Part shown: positions 9,037 through 17,819 of the stretch, piece after piece
How the letters are laid out: each line of letters opens with the position of its first letter
Position numbering within the stretch: position 1 is the stretch's first letter
Assembly: GCF_002258785.1 (NCBI RefSeq)
Contig: NZ_NOYI01000008.1
Location: 124,001-188,000, forward strand
Source of the DNA: Rhodococcus sp. 06-235-1A
GTDB taxonomy: Bacteria; Actinomycetota; Actinomycetes; Mycobacteriales; Mycobacteriaceae
DNA length: 64,000 nucleotides
Direction: 5' to 3'
Translations under genes and position numbers: made by a program
The notes under the pieces: model-generated
The model's database searches: none
What the model was told of the DNA's origin: nothing
What the model saw: the letters and a program-made list of their open reading frames with translations, nothing else

Positions 9037-10206
9037 CTACAGGCGTTCGATGATGGTGGCGTTCGAGAGTCCACCCGCCTCGCACATCACCTGCAACCCG
9101 AAGCGCTGCTCACGCTCGGCGAGTGCATGGACCATGGTCGTCATGATGCGGGTGCCGCTGCCGCCGAGCGGGTGACCGATGGCGATGGCACCGCCGTTGA
9201 CGTTCACCTTGTTCAGGTCCGCGCCGGTCTCCTTGGCCCACGCCAACACCACGGATGCGAAGGCCTCGTTCACCTCGAAGAGGTGGATGTCGTCCATGGT
9301 CAGCCCGGCTTTGGCGAGCACCTTCTTCGTCGCCGGGATGACTGCGGTGAGCATCATCAGCGGATCGTCGCCGACCACCGCGAAGCTGTGCAGCCTGGCC
9401 ATCGGAGTCAGGCCGAGCTCGTTCGCCTTCTCGCTGGTGGTGATCATGACTGCCGCGCTACCGTCGTTGACCTGACTTGCGTTGCCCGCGGTGATGTTCC
9501 ACCCGATCTGCGGAAAGCGGGCAGCCATGGCCTCGTCGTAGTACGCAGGACGTAGACCGGCCAGGGTCTCGAGCGTCGACCCGGTACGGATGCCTTCGTC
9601 CCGGTCGAGCCCACGGATAGCGCTGATCTCTCGCTTGAATCGTCCTTCTTCGGTGGCTGCGGCAGCCCTCGCGTGACTCGACAGAGCGAACTCGTCCATC
9701 TCGGTGCGGCTGATACCCCACTTCGCCGCGATCAATTCGGCACTGATGCCCTGCGGCACCAGACCTTCCGGATACCTCTCGGTGAAACCGACACCTGCCG
9801 GATCCTCGGTTCCGACCAGGTTCGAGCCCATCGGAATACGGCTCATCGACTCCGAACCGGTAGCCACGGCCAGATCGTAGGCACCGGAGATCACGCCCTG
9901 CGCGGCGAAATGTATTGCCTGCTGGCTACTTCCACACTGCCGGTCGACGGTGGTTGCGGGTACCGATTCCGGGTAGCCCGCCGCCAGCGCCGCGCGCCGA
10001 GTCATGTTCGACGCCTGATCCCCTACCGCGGTGACGACTCCGCCGATGACGTCGTCGATCTGCGTGGGGTCTATTCCACTGCGCTGCACTACTTCCCGGA
10101 GACTGTGAGCCATCAGGTCGACTGGATGCTCGGGATGCAACGTGCCGTTCGCTTTGCCCCGTCCGACCGGGGTTCTGACTGCCTCGACGATGACTGCGTC
10201 TCTCAT
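9037..10206 (-). CDS. Acetyl-CoA C-acyltransferase (thiolase)
   Basis: This is a 389-residue thiolase, a typical length. The nucleophilic Cys91 is in DRQCGSSQQAIHFA. The C-terminal NVNGGAIAIGHPLGGSGTRI block supplies the catalytic histidine, and CEAGG near residue 375 supplies the second cysteine. It would cleave 3-ketoacyl-CoA in beta-oxidation or condense acyl-CoAs. The ATG at 10206 begins the conserved MRDAVIVEAVRTPVG stretch; a longer frame into the regulator promoter is not supported. It is divergent from an HxlR regulator across 93 bases. The specific FadA paralogue cannot be told from sequence alone. Confidence 0.85.
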   Translation of the reverse strand: MRDAVIVEAVRTPVGRGKANGTLHPEHPVDLMAHSLREVVQRSGIDPTQIDDVIGGVVTAVGDQASNMTRRAALAAGYPESVPATTVDRQCGSSQQAIHFAAQGVISGAYDLAVATGSESMSRIPMGSNLVGTEDPAGVGFTERYPEGLVPQGISAELIAAKWGISRTEMDEFALSSHARAAAATEEGRFKREISAIRGLDRDEGIRTGSTLETLAGLRPAYYDEAMAARFPQIGWNITAGNASQVNDGSAAVMITTSEKANELGLTPMARLHSFAVVGDDPLMMLTAVIPATKKVLAKAGLTMDDIHLFEVNEAFASVVLAWAKETGADLNKVNVNGGAIAIGHPLGGSGTRIMTTMVHALAEREQRFGLQVMCEAGGLSNATIIERL

Positions 10207-10264
10207 GACGGCTCCTTGTCCGATCGATCCGTTCCTATCGGATCGCTGACACCACGGTACGAGC

Positions 10265-10286
10265 TGGCTATAGTTTTGTAAAGCCA
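10265..10286. promoter_or_regulatory. Inverted-repeat operator candidate for the HxlR regulator
   Basis: TGGCTATA (10265-10272) and TAAAGCCA (10279-10286) are inverted with 7 of 8 pairs matching around a six-base spacer. The repeat ends two bases before the -10 hexamer of the HxlR gene, so bound protein would block that promoter. It also lies in the thiolase promoter region. Confidence 0.45.
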
Positions 10287-10287
10287 G

Positions 10288-10293
10288 TAGGAT
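10288..10293 (+). promoter_or_regulatory. -10 element of a probable leaderless hxlR transcript
   Basis: TAGGAT is followed by six bases and then the ATG at 10300, without a ribosome binding site. The spacing matches a transcript starting at the ATG. Confidence 0.4.
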
Positions 10294-10299
10294 CGTGAC

Positions 10300-10767
10300 A
10301 TGCCACTCCACATGGACGGCCCACTGTCAGACCTCGACGCCTGGACGGCCGGCGACCGCTGCTCCATCGCACGAGCACTGTCTGTGGTCGGCACCCGATC
10401 GACCATGCTGATCCTGCGCGAGGCGTTCTACGGAACCACCCGCTTCGACGACTTCAGCCGACGCGTCGGCATCACCGACGCCAGCAGTGCGGCCCGACTC
10501 AAGGAACTGGTCGACGTCGGAATCTTCGTCAAACAGCCCTACCGACCGGACAAGGGCAGAACCCGATACGAATACATCCTGACCAGAATGGGCGAGGATC
10601 TGCTGCCCGTCGTACTCGGATTGATGCAGTGGGGCGACCAGTATCTGCAAGAAGACGACGGACCGCTCGACGTCGTGGATTCACAGGGCAAACCCGTGCG
10701 AGTGCGCGTCACCGACAACCGCGGTGCCGAAGTGCCGATGAACGAGCTGCGAGTGCGCATCGCCTGA
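10300..10767 (+). CDS. HxlR-family transcriptional regulator
   Basis: This is a 155-residue winged-helix protein. The conserved CSIARALSVVGTRSTMLILREAF near residues 21-43 is the HxlR N-terminal signature, with the redox-capable cysteine at its start. The wing region has DKGRTRYEYILT. The length fits the family plus a short C-terminal extension. It faces the thiolase gene and probably controls it and itself through the palindrome at 10265-10286; that is inference. It converges on the LysE gene with only eight bases between stops. Confidence 0.85.
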   Translation: MPLHMDGPLSDLDAWTAGDRCSIARALSVVGTRSTMLILREAFYGTTRFDDFSRRVGITDASSAARLKELVDVGIFVKQPYRPDKGRTRYEYILTRMGEDLLPVVLGLMQWGDQYLQEDDGPLDVVDSQGKPVRVRVTDNRGAEVPMNELRVRIA

Positions 10768-10775
10768 TGGCTGGG

Positions 10776-11366
10776 TCACACCGCCTCGACGGCAAGCGCG
10801 ACACCGATACCGATGAACAACACCCCGATCACTCGGCTCCAGGACGTCGAGTTCGACGAACCGGCGGCCAGGCGGCCCACCGCCGCGGTAACCGTCGCCC
10901 AGAATGCCAATCCGATTGCCACATCGACAATTCCGAGTAGACCGATCTGCAGGGGAAGCGCTCCGTCGGCATCGACGAACTGTGGCAGGAGCGCGACGAA
11001 GAACAGAACGGCTTTGGGATTGAGCAGGTTCGTCACCAGACCCATTCGGAACCAGCGCACGTCTGACATCGCGTCGCTCTCCGACGAAGCCTGCCGCAGC
11101 GCCGAGATACCCATCCACACCAGGTAAAGGCCCCCGAGGATCTGAAGAATACTCAGCGCGGTCGGTGATCGAGAGATGAGCAGCGACAGCCCCACCACCG
11201 CGGCGACCATGTGCACGCACAGTCCGGTCTGCACACCGAGGCCCGCTCGCCACCCCGCGGCGCGGCTGCTCGCCGCCGCTCGTGCCACCACCGCGAAGTC
11301 AGGACCGGGTATCGCGTAGGCCAACAGCACCACGCCGAGGAACGGCAACCATCGAATGTCCGTCAT
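10776..11366 (-). CDS. LysE/RhtB-family exporter
   Basis: This is a 196-residue membrane protein with about six hydrophobic helices. The N-terminal GVVLLAYAIPGPDFAVVARAA is the LysE/RhtB signature with the conserved PGP. GLVTNLLNPKAVLFF in the middle is the second family motif. Members export amino acids and related metabolites; the substrate here is unknown. It is divergent from the CGNR gene across 52 bases and may share control with it. Confidence 0.87.
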   Translation of the reverse strand: MTDIRWLPFLGVVLLAYAIPGPDFAVVARAAASSRAAGWRAGLGVQTGLCVHMVAAVVGLSLLISRSPTALSILQILGGLYLVWMGISALRQASSESDAMSDVRWFRMGLVTNLLNPKAVLFFVALLPQFVDADGALPLQIGLLGIVDVAIGLAFWATVTAAVGRLAAGSSNSTSWSRVIGVLFIGIGVALAVEAV

Positions 11367-11406
11367 CGCATCGACGGTATCTGATGCTTTTCTATACGTA
11401 AACCGT

Positions 11407-11412
11407 TAGAGT
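11407..11412 (+). promoter_or_regulatory. -10 element of a probable leaderless CGNR-gene transcript
   Basis: TAGAGT lies six bases before the ATG at 11419, with no ribosome binding site between. The AT-rich stretch just upstream (11393-11408) lies between two divergent genes and is a plausible operator region. Confidence 0.35.
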
Positions 11413-11418
11413 CTACGA

Positions 11419-11973
11419 ATGGATTGGAACTGGCTCGGCGACCACTTCGCACTCGACGTGGTCAACACAGTGCAGTTGCAGCGCGGCACCTACGTCGAAT
11501 TGATCGACTCGGTCGCCGACCTCCAGAAATGGGCCGAACTGCAGGGCGCGCGAGTGCCCGAGGTCATCCCCGACGATGCCGACATCGACACGTTCGAGGT
11601 GACGCGCGATCACATGCTGTCGCTACTGCGGGCGGTGGCGTCGAACAGGGATGTTCCGCGGGAGAGCGTCGAACACATCGACAGCATCGCCCGACGCCAC
11701 CCGGTGACCCGTCGGCTCGATCTCGGCGACGGCGAAAGCGTCGGACATGTTGTGGGAACCGAAGATCCGATCGAATCACTGTGCGCGCGTGGGGCGTCCG
11801 CTGCCATCGATCTACTCAACGGGCCGGATCGCGCACGGTTGGCCTTGTGCGACGCTCCGCGATGCGGTCAACTGTTTCTGCAGGATCGGCCCAATCAGCA
11901 ATGGTGTTGCAGCGCATGCGGAAATCGAGCGCGCGCGGCACGACACCACGCAAAGGAGAAGCGCGGATCATGA
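11419..11973 (+). CDS. ABATE/CGNR zinc-finger transcriptional regulator
   Basis: This is a 184-residue protein. The N-terminal domain begins DWNWLGDHFALDVVNTV, typical of the stress-related ABATE domain. The C-terminal zinc finger has a first cysteine in RCGQLF, a CC pair and then CSACGNR, with CGNR at residues 167-170, followed by a basic ARAARHHAKEKR tail. CGNR proteins are putative DNA-binding regulators. It is divergent from the LysE exporter and overlaps the VOC gene by ATGA, so the exporter and VOC protein may be its targets. Confidence 0.85.
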   Translation: MDWNWLGDHFALDVVNTVQLQRGTYVELIDSVADLQKWAELQGARVPEVIPDDADIDTFEVTRDHMLSLLRAVASNRDVPRESVEHIDSIARRHPVTRRLDLGDGESVGHVVGTEDPIESLCARGASAAIDLLNGPDRARLALCDAPRCGQLFLQDRPNQQWCCSACGNRARAARHHAKEKRGS

Positions 11974-12365
11974 ACATTTCGGTACGCCAGGTGGTACTCG
12001 ACTGCACCGACGCCCGCCGACTCGCCGAGTTCTATCGGCAACTCCTGGGATTCGAGTACGTTCCCGGCGACGCCGATCTGATCGACCCCGATTGGCTCGC
12101 CATCAACGCACCCGACGGCTCGTGGCGCATCGCGTTTCAGCAGATCGACGCCCTCCCTGCAGCAACGTGGCCGGACGGCGAACACCCACAGATGGCACAC
12201 CTGGATTTCATGGTGAGCAGCGTGGCCGAACTCGACGAAGAACATTTGCGTGCAATGGAATTGGGCGCGCGACTATTGCGGGATCTGCACGACGACCCGG
12301 AGGAACCGATCCGAATCTACGCCGACCCGGCCGGCCACCCCTTCTGCATCTTCGTAGGGGCGTGA
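11970..12365 (+). CDS. VOC-family (glyoxalase-like) protein
   Basis: This is a 131-residue vicinal-oxygen-chelate protein. RQVVLDCTDARRLAEFYRQLLGFEY is the typical first beta-alpha unit and the C-terminal YADPAGHPFCIF is the usual last motif. Members bind metals or small hydrophobic ligands; the role is unknown. The ATG at 11970 overlaps the CGNR stop by four bases, and AAGGAGAA lies nine bases upstream inside the CGNR gene. It ends before a strong hairpin. Confidence 0.8.
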   Translation: MNISVRQVVLDCTDARRLAEFYRQLLGFEYVPGDADLIDPDWLAINAPDGSWRIAFQQIDALPAATWPDGEHPQMAHLDFMVSSVAELDEEHLRAMELGARLLRDLHDDPEEPIRIYADPAGHPFCIFVGA

Positions 12366-12378
12366 ACGTCACACATCT

Positions 12379-12436
12379 ACGCCCCTCATCGGAATCCGCA
12401 CCGCGTGCAGGGGGTGCGGATTCCTGACCGGGGCGT
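12379..12436. terminator. Bidirectional terminator between the VOC and hadAB genes
   Basis: There are two nested perfect stems. ACGCCCC (12379-12385) pairs with GGGGCGT (12430-12436). GGAATCCGCACC (12391-12402) pairs with GGTGCGGATTCC (12413-12424). The loop is ten bases. It lies between convergent genes and can serve both. Confidence 0.7.
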
Positions 12437-12463
12437 AAATCCCCACACCACTATCGCGTGAAC

Positions 12464-13543
12464 TCAGCCCAATTGCACTGTTGCCGTGGCGCGGTGACCG
12501 AAGATTCGCTTGCCCTCGAAGGTCGCACCGATCGAGACGACGGCCGTCCTGGACTCCTCGTCCTTCGACTTGATCTTGCCGCTGAAGACGATTTCGGCAG
12601 GCTTGTGAGTGTCCACCGGGATGGGGGTGGTGAAGCGAACGGTGTAATCCTTGACGGCACCCGGATCACCGAGCCACTCGCTGATGAATCCGCCGCCGAC
12701 GCCCATCGTGAGCATGCCGTGCGCAAGGACGTTGTCGAGATCGATCATCTTGGCGAACTTCTCGTCCCAGTGAATCGGATTCGCATCGCCCGCGACGCCT
12801 GCGTAGTTGACGAGATCACCGCGAGTCAGACGCACCGTGCGCGACGGCAACTCGTCTCCGACACTCACCTCGTCGAACTTCTGCGTCGGCTGTCCCCGGT
12901 ACTCCTCGACGATCAGCGGCTCGTGCTCCTGCGGGGTGGACAGGGTGTCGTGCTCGCTCGCGTTGGCGACTGCTGCGTCCATCGACGCACCGAACATCAC
13001 CAGGTTGCGGGCCGCATCGGCGATCGCCGGATCGATTTCACCGGACCGCCCGACGAGCAGGGTGGTGTACGTGGTCTGCACCAGTTCGTTCTTCTGGTTG
13101 GACACGACGTTCTTGGTGACCATCATGTCTCGACCCATGACCGTCTTGAACGAGTCGAGCGAGACGTCGCACGTCAGCTGATCACCGGAAAGAATCGGCT
13201 TCTGGAAGACCAACACCTGGTCGGTCTGCAGAATCTGGCTCAGGTCGTAGCCCTCGGCAATGGACTCGAGGAGCTTCTTCTGTGCGAGTGTGCCGACCAG
13301 CGACATGAACGTCAAAGGCGCGACGAGAGCGCTGTGCCCCAGCGCGGCAGCGGCGTCTCCGTCCCAGTGAGCAGGGTGGAAATCCTGGACGGCGCGAGCG
13401 TACTCACGGATCTTCTCGCGACCCACCTCGTAGTAGTCCTCGGTGCGGTAGTGATAACCGACCATGCTCCGCGCGTGCTCTGCCGGGTCGAACGCTTCTG
13501 CGTCGGCGTCTACCGCACCCGACTCCGCTACCTGCTCTGCCAC
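12464..13543 (-). CDS. hadAB: Fused (3R)-hydroxyacyl-ACP dehydratase HadA/HadB
   Basis: This is a 359-residue double hot-dog protein. The first half matches mycobacterial HadA (YHYRTEDYYEVGREKIREYA, later VAPLTF). The second half matches HadB (LTRGDLVNYAGVAGD, then AHGMLTMGVGGG). Mycobacteria encode the two as separate subunits; here one chain carries both. It dehydrates 3-hydroxyacyl-ACP in FAS-II during mycolate elongation. D-x4-H is present at Asp253-His258 in the HadB half and also at Asp54-His59 in the HadA half. I chose the GTG at 13543 because AGGACA precedes it; an ATG at 13579 is possible. Confidence 0.85.
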   Translation of the reverse strand: MAEQVAESGAVDADAEAFDPAEHARSMVGYHYRTEDYYEVGREKIREYARAVQDFHPAHWDGDAAAALGHSALVAPLTFMSLVGTLAQKKLLESIAEGYDLSQILQTDQVLVFQKPILSGDQLTCDVSLDSFKTVMGRDMMVTKNVVSNQKNELVQTTYTTLLVGRSGEIDPAIADAARNLVMFGASMDAAVANASEHDTLSTPQEHEPLIVEEYRGQPTQKFDEVSVGDELPSRTVRLTRGDLVNYAGVAGDANPIHWDEKFAKMIDLDNVLAHGMLTMGVGGGFISEWLGDPGAVKDYTVRFTTPIPVDTHKPAEIVFSGKIKSKDEESRTAVVSIGATFEGKRIFGHRATATVQLG

Positions 13544-13629
13544 TGTTGTCCTACCGTCTCGTCCCCTGCTGTTCATCATTACCCGAGCAACCTACCCAAC
13601 AACCGCGATGGTTGGCCAGGACGGGGCGT

Positions 13630-14595
13630 TCAAGCAGAACGGTGTCGCGGGGTGTCGTGATAGCCCACCACGCCCACCATCCCGCCCTGCTGAGACAGCC
13701 CGTCGACCCGGCCCGGCACCCGAGGGTGCTGTCGGCGCGAATTGACCGCATCGACAGCCATGAGGGCGGCACCGTGGGCGGTGAGGGACTCCGGGTTCGC
13801 GGGCGCGATGACCGGCAACATCAGATCTCGGCGAAACAGCCGGCGCAGCGACGGAAGGTTGGCGCAACCGCCGACCATCACCAACGCATGCACGGCACAG
13901 GGCGCGTCGACGATGACACTGGCAACCCAATCCTCCAGCGAGCGAATGCTGCGCTCGAGTACATCGTCGAAGGTATTGCGCCACAATCGAACCGGGCCAC
14001 CCACGAACGGCCCGACAACCTCGGCCACCCGCAACCTGGACAGTTGCTCCCGCGCCGTACGAATCGCGACCAGCAGGTCCGCTCGCGCGCGATCGGACGC
14101 CAACTCGTCCGCGCCGTACGTCGAGAGCAGGTAGCGCGAAATCTGCTCGTCACAGCCGATGCCACCGAACAACGTGGTGCGCACCGAGCTGAACACCGTG
14201 CCGGTGACCGGGTCTGCGATGGACACCGTGGTACCGGACGCCCCGACGTCACAGACTGCGACGGTGCGAGCGCCTTCCAGCTGTCCCGTACCTCGCAGGT
14301 ACCGCAACTGCGCACCGAGTTCCGACGCAACCAGCAGACGGTCCGCCTCGTACGTCGAGTAAGCCGACGTTCTGCCGCGGGCACCGGGATCGTCGGGCAC
14401 AGCCAACACGATGTCGGCTCTGCCGACCATCTGATCGCTCGACATGGAGTCCAGCAGATCGAGGGCCACCTGAAGGTGGTCGCCTGGGTCGAACGAGTGG
14501 ACGATGTGGGCCGACCGCACCGATTCGTCGATCGCATCGACTGCGACCCCTCGGGCAGTGGCAGAACCCACCGAGACACCAAGGACTGTTCTCAT
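13630..14595 (-). CDS. Actin/Hsp70-like (ASKHA) ATPase-domain protein, soluble
   Basis: This is a 321-residue protein resembling the nucleotide-binding core of Hsp70-like proteins. Phosphate-loop-like segments are LGVSVGSATARGVAVD at the N-terminus and VCDVGASGTTVS near residue 115. MVGGCANLPSLRRLF near 243 resembles the adenosine motif, followed by AHGAALMA. No membrane segment or substrate-binding domain is visible. It is clearly related to the protein at 17820-19397; both have GPFVGG followed by LWR. Mycobacteria have Pro/Thr-rich relatives (Rv0312, from memory). Function unknown. Confidence 0.65.
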   Translation of the reverse strand: MRTVLGVSVGSATARGVAVDAIDESVRSAHIVHSFDPGDHLQVALDLLDSMSSDQMVGRADIVLAVPDDPGARGRTSAYSTYEADRLLVASELGAQLRYLRGTGQLEGARTVAVCDVGASGTTVSIADPVTGTVFSSVRTTLFGGIGCDEQISRYLLSTYGADELASDRARADLLVAIRTAREQLSRLRVAEVVGPFVGGPVRLWRNTFDDVLERSIRSLEDWVASVIVDAPCAVHALVMVGGCANLPSLRRLFRRDLMLPVIAPANPESLTAHGAALMAVDAVNSRRQHPRVPGRVDGLSQQGGMVGVVGYHDTPRHRSA

Positions 14596-14735
14596 GTTCC
14601 CTCGACTCGATTAGCTACTCCGACCAGCCGATAGTAGCTCTCGAACCGCCAGATGGACACAAAATGGGTGATTTGAATGTACTCGAGGTTTGTTTTGGGG
14701 TATTCGACAAGCGCACGGTCGCTTGTTGCAAGAGT

Positions 14736-15023
14736 TCAGGCGACGTGATCGAAGGGGTCGCGGCGGTCGGCCAGCAAGGGTCCCCAGTCTTCTCGAGCCG
14801 ACATCATGGCCACACCGGCGACACCGTTGGCCGAGTCCATACCGCGGGCAGCGGCCACGATGGAACGAGCCGACTGCACCAGAGACACATCGAAACGGAA
14901 GCTGTGCGCCGCCAACTCCGCGAACGCGTCATCGGGACTACAGCCACGTAGCGCGATGAGAACTCCCACTGCCCTGTCGATGGTCGTGCGGGTCACCACG
15001 TCTGATGCGGGGTTGTCGGTCAT
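14736..15023 (-). CDS. Stand-alone ANTAR-domain protein
   Basis: This is a 95-residue protein whose first 60 residues match the ANTAR fold: RAVGVLIALRGCSPDDAFAEL followed by a third helix with SLVQSARSIV. ANTAR domains bind paired RNA hairpins and prevent transcription termination, usually attached to a GAF or response-regulator domain. None is present here, so its signal is not evident. It lies between two Hsp70-like genes on the same strand. The 140-base gap downstream and the 150-base gap upstream show no gene, and I see no clear ANTAR-type double hairpin in them. Confidence 0.65.
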   Translation of the reverse strand: MTDNPASDVVTRTTIDRAVGVLIALRGCSPDDAFAELAAHSFRFDVSLVQSARSIVAAARGMDSANGVAGVAMMSAREDWGPLLADRRDPFDHVA

Positions 15024-15173
15024 CGATTACTCACCGTCTACTGGTCGATCACTCGATGGTAGCGAGGCTCGAGCAGAAGTTCAGGTGTCGGAGTCGAATT
15101 CACACGCCCGTCATACGGAGGACTTGTCCGAGTATCAAAAACGCTCGCTCACAATGGAATCGACGAATCGAGG

Positions 15174-16241
15174 TCACTCGACCGGACTCTCCGCCGGTTC
15201 TGTGTTCGTAGTCGGGTCGGTGGTGGTGGGGTCCGTCGACGTGGGATCGGGTGTGGCGGGATCGGTGGTCACCGGAACTTCGGTGGTCGGCTCCGGATCC
15301 GTCGTCGGAGTCTCGGGTTCAGGTTCTGGTATTGGATCGACAGTCGACGTTTCGCCTGCGTCGCTGTCGCCGTCGGAACCGTCACCGGCCGAGGATCCTC
15401 CACCGGTGACCCCACCCTGTCTTCCGCCACTCGAATTACCACCGGTCGTCAACGCCCCGCCCGTAGGAGTGATGACCGGACCCGTCGGCAGCACTTCGCT
15501 CCAGGTCACGACCGGTGCCGGCCCGTACACGGGCACCTCGAGGAGCGCCGCCGCGACCGGCGGAACAGCCGACGGGCTCGACACCGCACCAGCGGAATCG
15601 GCGACCACCACCACCGGCGACGACCCGGTCGCACCGTCACCGCTCGACGGCCTCTCGGCGACGTCGATGGTCTCGACCACGCCGTTCTGCGCAGGACCGG
15701 CCGCCGCAAGGGCCCAGACCGTGGCTCCGCTGAGCGCGCCGAGAATCGCAACTCCCAACCCGATCATCGTCAGTCGCGCGCTGCGCGGGGTGTCGGACGC
15801 ATCTCCTTCGAAACGTCTGCCGCCACCCTCGCCCACCGCGAAGCCGTCGCCCACGGTCTCGCCGATCGACGCGGCGGGGCTGTTCGCGGTGCCGAACAGT
15901 GCCGCTGCGATTCCCCACGGAACCTCGGCGTCCAATCGCGGATCTCCGACATCCACCACCCCGACGCCGCGAACATCGTGCGCAGCCAAGGCGGCACGGA
16001 CGATCCCGCAGAGTGCGATGCTGTCGCAGACCACCGCGGAGCCGACGATGTGCAGATCGTTCTGGGCCGCCTGCACCCTCATGATTCCGAGCATCGTGGT
16101 GACGGCGTCACCGACACCACCGGGAGCCGCGGCAACAGAAACAGCGCGCGTGGAGACCGGCCCGAGTTCGGGCAGATCAGCCTCGACCAGCACGGCCGAC
16201 ACTTCTTCGACACCGACGTGTACGCCGAGCGCTATGGACAT
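15174..16241 (-). CDS. Membrane-anchored protein with ASKHA-like N-domain and Pro/Thr-rich tail
   Basis: This is a 355-residue protein in three parts. Residues 1-120 begin MSIALGVHVGVEEVSAVLVE and contain VGVVDVGDPRLD, which suggests a single RNase-H-like lobe as in its neighbours. A membrane helix spans about 158-181 (MIGLGVAILGALSGATVW). The outside part is rich in Gly, Ser, Pro and Thr and ends in acidic TTDPTTTDPTT-type repeats. The N-domain would be cytoplasmic and the tail would cross the cell wall. It resembles mycobacterial proteins of unknown function. It belongs with the two other ASKHA-like genes of this strand. Confidence 0.55.
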   Translation of the reverse strand: MSIALGVHVGVEEVSAVLVEADLPELGPVSTRAVSVAAAPGGVGDAVTTMLGIMRVQAAQNDLHIVGSAVVCDSIALCGIVRAALAAHDVRGVGVVDVGDPRLDAEVPWGIAAALFGTANSPAASIGETVGDGFAVGEGGGRRFEGDASDTPRSARLTMIGLGVAILGALSGATVWALAAAGPAQNGVVETIDVAERPSSGDGATGSSPVVVVADSAGAVSSPSAVPPVAAALLEVPVYGPAPVVTWSEVLPTGPVITPTGGALTTGGNSSGGRQGGVTGGGSSAGDGSDGDSDAGETSTVDPIPEPEPETPTTDPEPTTEVPVTTDPATPDPTSTDPTTTDPTTNTEPAESPVE

Positions 16242-16322
16242 GGCTGTCGACTCCCCCGAATCCGATTCGGGCTCAGGGTACCCTTTCGGGCCCGAATCGG
16301 GGAAACAAACCGTTTTCGAGGA

Positions 16323-17765
16323 TCAGAGCTCCAACGCGCTCGCCTCTTCTCGGGCCGACTCGGCAGCCCGCCGCTCGCGCTCGAAGAGCAGACCGAAGGT
16401 GAATCCGTTCTCCCCCGGAGTCGTTCCCGCCCGCGCACCCATGGTCCGCAGAATCTCCGCCGCAATCACCGCGTCCTGATGCTCGCCCAGTACTTCCTGA
16501 ATCGTCTTGAACCGCTTGATGTTCGCCTTCGACACCTTCTTGTCGACCAACGGGGCGACCAACTCGGCCGCATATCGCGCTCGCTTGGACGCCTTGCGAG
16601 CGCGATGCAAAGCCTCGTCGTCGGTGCCACGTACCGCACTCTTCGCGCGATCGACCGCCTTCTTCCCCGCCTTTCGGGCAAGCTTCACCAGCAGACCGTC
16701 ACTGACCTCACCGTCGATCGGAAGCCCACGCGACCATCCCGACAACGTCGTCAGCAGCGCGCGGTAGCGGTCGCCGTCGAGTTCGGCCATCGCGACCTCG
16801 CGATACCGAAGCTGCTCGGCCAGCAAGTCGTTCTCGATACGCGAGGCGACCGGGCCCAGAACCAGTTCCGGTGGCAGTTCGCGCAGCGCTGCCGCGAACC
16901 GAGCGCGCTGTACCTGGCGGTCCCGCACTTCACCGAGAAGGCTTGCGTACCAAGACAGCTCGGCTTCGAGGTGAGCTGCGGGCTCGTCCTCGAACAGGCT
17001 CCCGAACACCCGAAGAGTACTCCGGTAGCGGCGGATGGCCACCCTGGTGGAATGAATCGGGTCCAACCCGCGGCGCAGGTACACATCACCCGCGACGATC
17101 GCCTGCACCTGTTCGTCGAGGTAGTCGGCGAGCAGCCGAAGCCCGGTATCGGCCGGCAACTCGCGCACCACGGACAACGCCCGATCCAACTTCGACGGAT
17201 GCGCCGACGGCCGAGCCCCGGCAGCGCGCAACACCTTTCCGGCCTTCTTCAAAAAGGACTCGGAGCCGACGGGCCCGAGTTCGACCTCCACCTCCCGCCA
17301 CCGCGGACCGGTCGCACCGCCTACCAACAGGACCGACACCTCGTCGTCGGCGATCTCCGCGACCACGACCCCGTGGACGTCGGACACGGTGTGCACGGTC
17401 CGACGCGTCGTCAGGGTCGCGACCGCGAGCAACTCACCGCCCATCACCGCGCCACGAAGAACGTCGGTCAACTCCTCCGGCACCGCGTTCTCGACAACAC
17501 TTCCGAGAGGAAGTCGAATCTCCGTCCGCGCCTTCTCCGCCGGAACCTTCGCGTGCCAACCGTTGTCGGAATCTCCCGTGCGCCGCCGCACGGTGATTCC
17601 CCGTCGCAACAGATCGTGCCCGGCGGTGTCGAAGTACTCGCTGATCAGGTTTGTCTCACTGTGCGACAACGCGCCGTCGACGGGCACCAGCGAAGTGAGA
17701 GTGGGCAACTCGAAATCTGCCTCGACATCGAACTTGTCTTCGCGCTCGGTCTCAATCGACTCCAT
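16323..17765 (-). CDS. CYTH-CHAD domain protein
   Basis: This is a 480-residue protein. The N-terminal CYTH tunnel domain (about 5-195) opens with the ExExK motif Glu7-Glu9-Lys11 and has the usual YFDT and GITVRRRTG strands. A CHAD helical domain follows from about 205 to 470, rich in Arg, Lys and His (for example RRGLDPIHSTRVAIRRYRSTLRVF). CYTH proteins act on triphosphates and CHAD domains bind polyphosphate, so a role in polyphosphate metabolism or granule binding is likely. It sits between two Hsp70-like genes with gaps of 54 and 81 bases. Confidence 0.88.
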   Translation of the reverse strand: MESIETEREDKFDVEADFELPTLTSLVPVDGALSHSETNLISEYFDTAGHDLLRRGITVRRRTGDSDNGWHAKVPAEKARTEIRLPLGSVVENAVPEELTDVLRGAVMGGELLAVATLTTRRTVHTVSDVHGVVVAEIADDEVSVLLVGGATGPRWREVEVELGPVGSESFLKKAGKVLRAAGARPSAHPSKLDRALSVVRELPADTGLRLLADYLDEQVQAIVAGDVYLRRGLDPIHSTRVAIRRYRSTLRVFGSLFEDEPAAHLEAELSWYASLLGEVRDRQVQRARFAAALRELPPELVLGPVASRIENDLLAEQLRYREVAMAELDGDRYRALLTTLSGWSRGLPIDGEVSDGLLVKLARKAGKKAVDRAKSAVRGTDDEALHRARKASKRARYAAELVAPLVDKKVSKANIKRFKTIQEVLGEHQDAVIAAEILRTMGARAGTTPGENGFTFGLLFERERRAAESAREEASALEL

Positions 17766-17819
17766 ACGCCCATCCTGCCTCGAGTACCCGGGCCGACGAT
17801 GCCGGAAGTCGTATACCCG

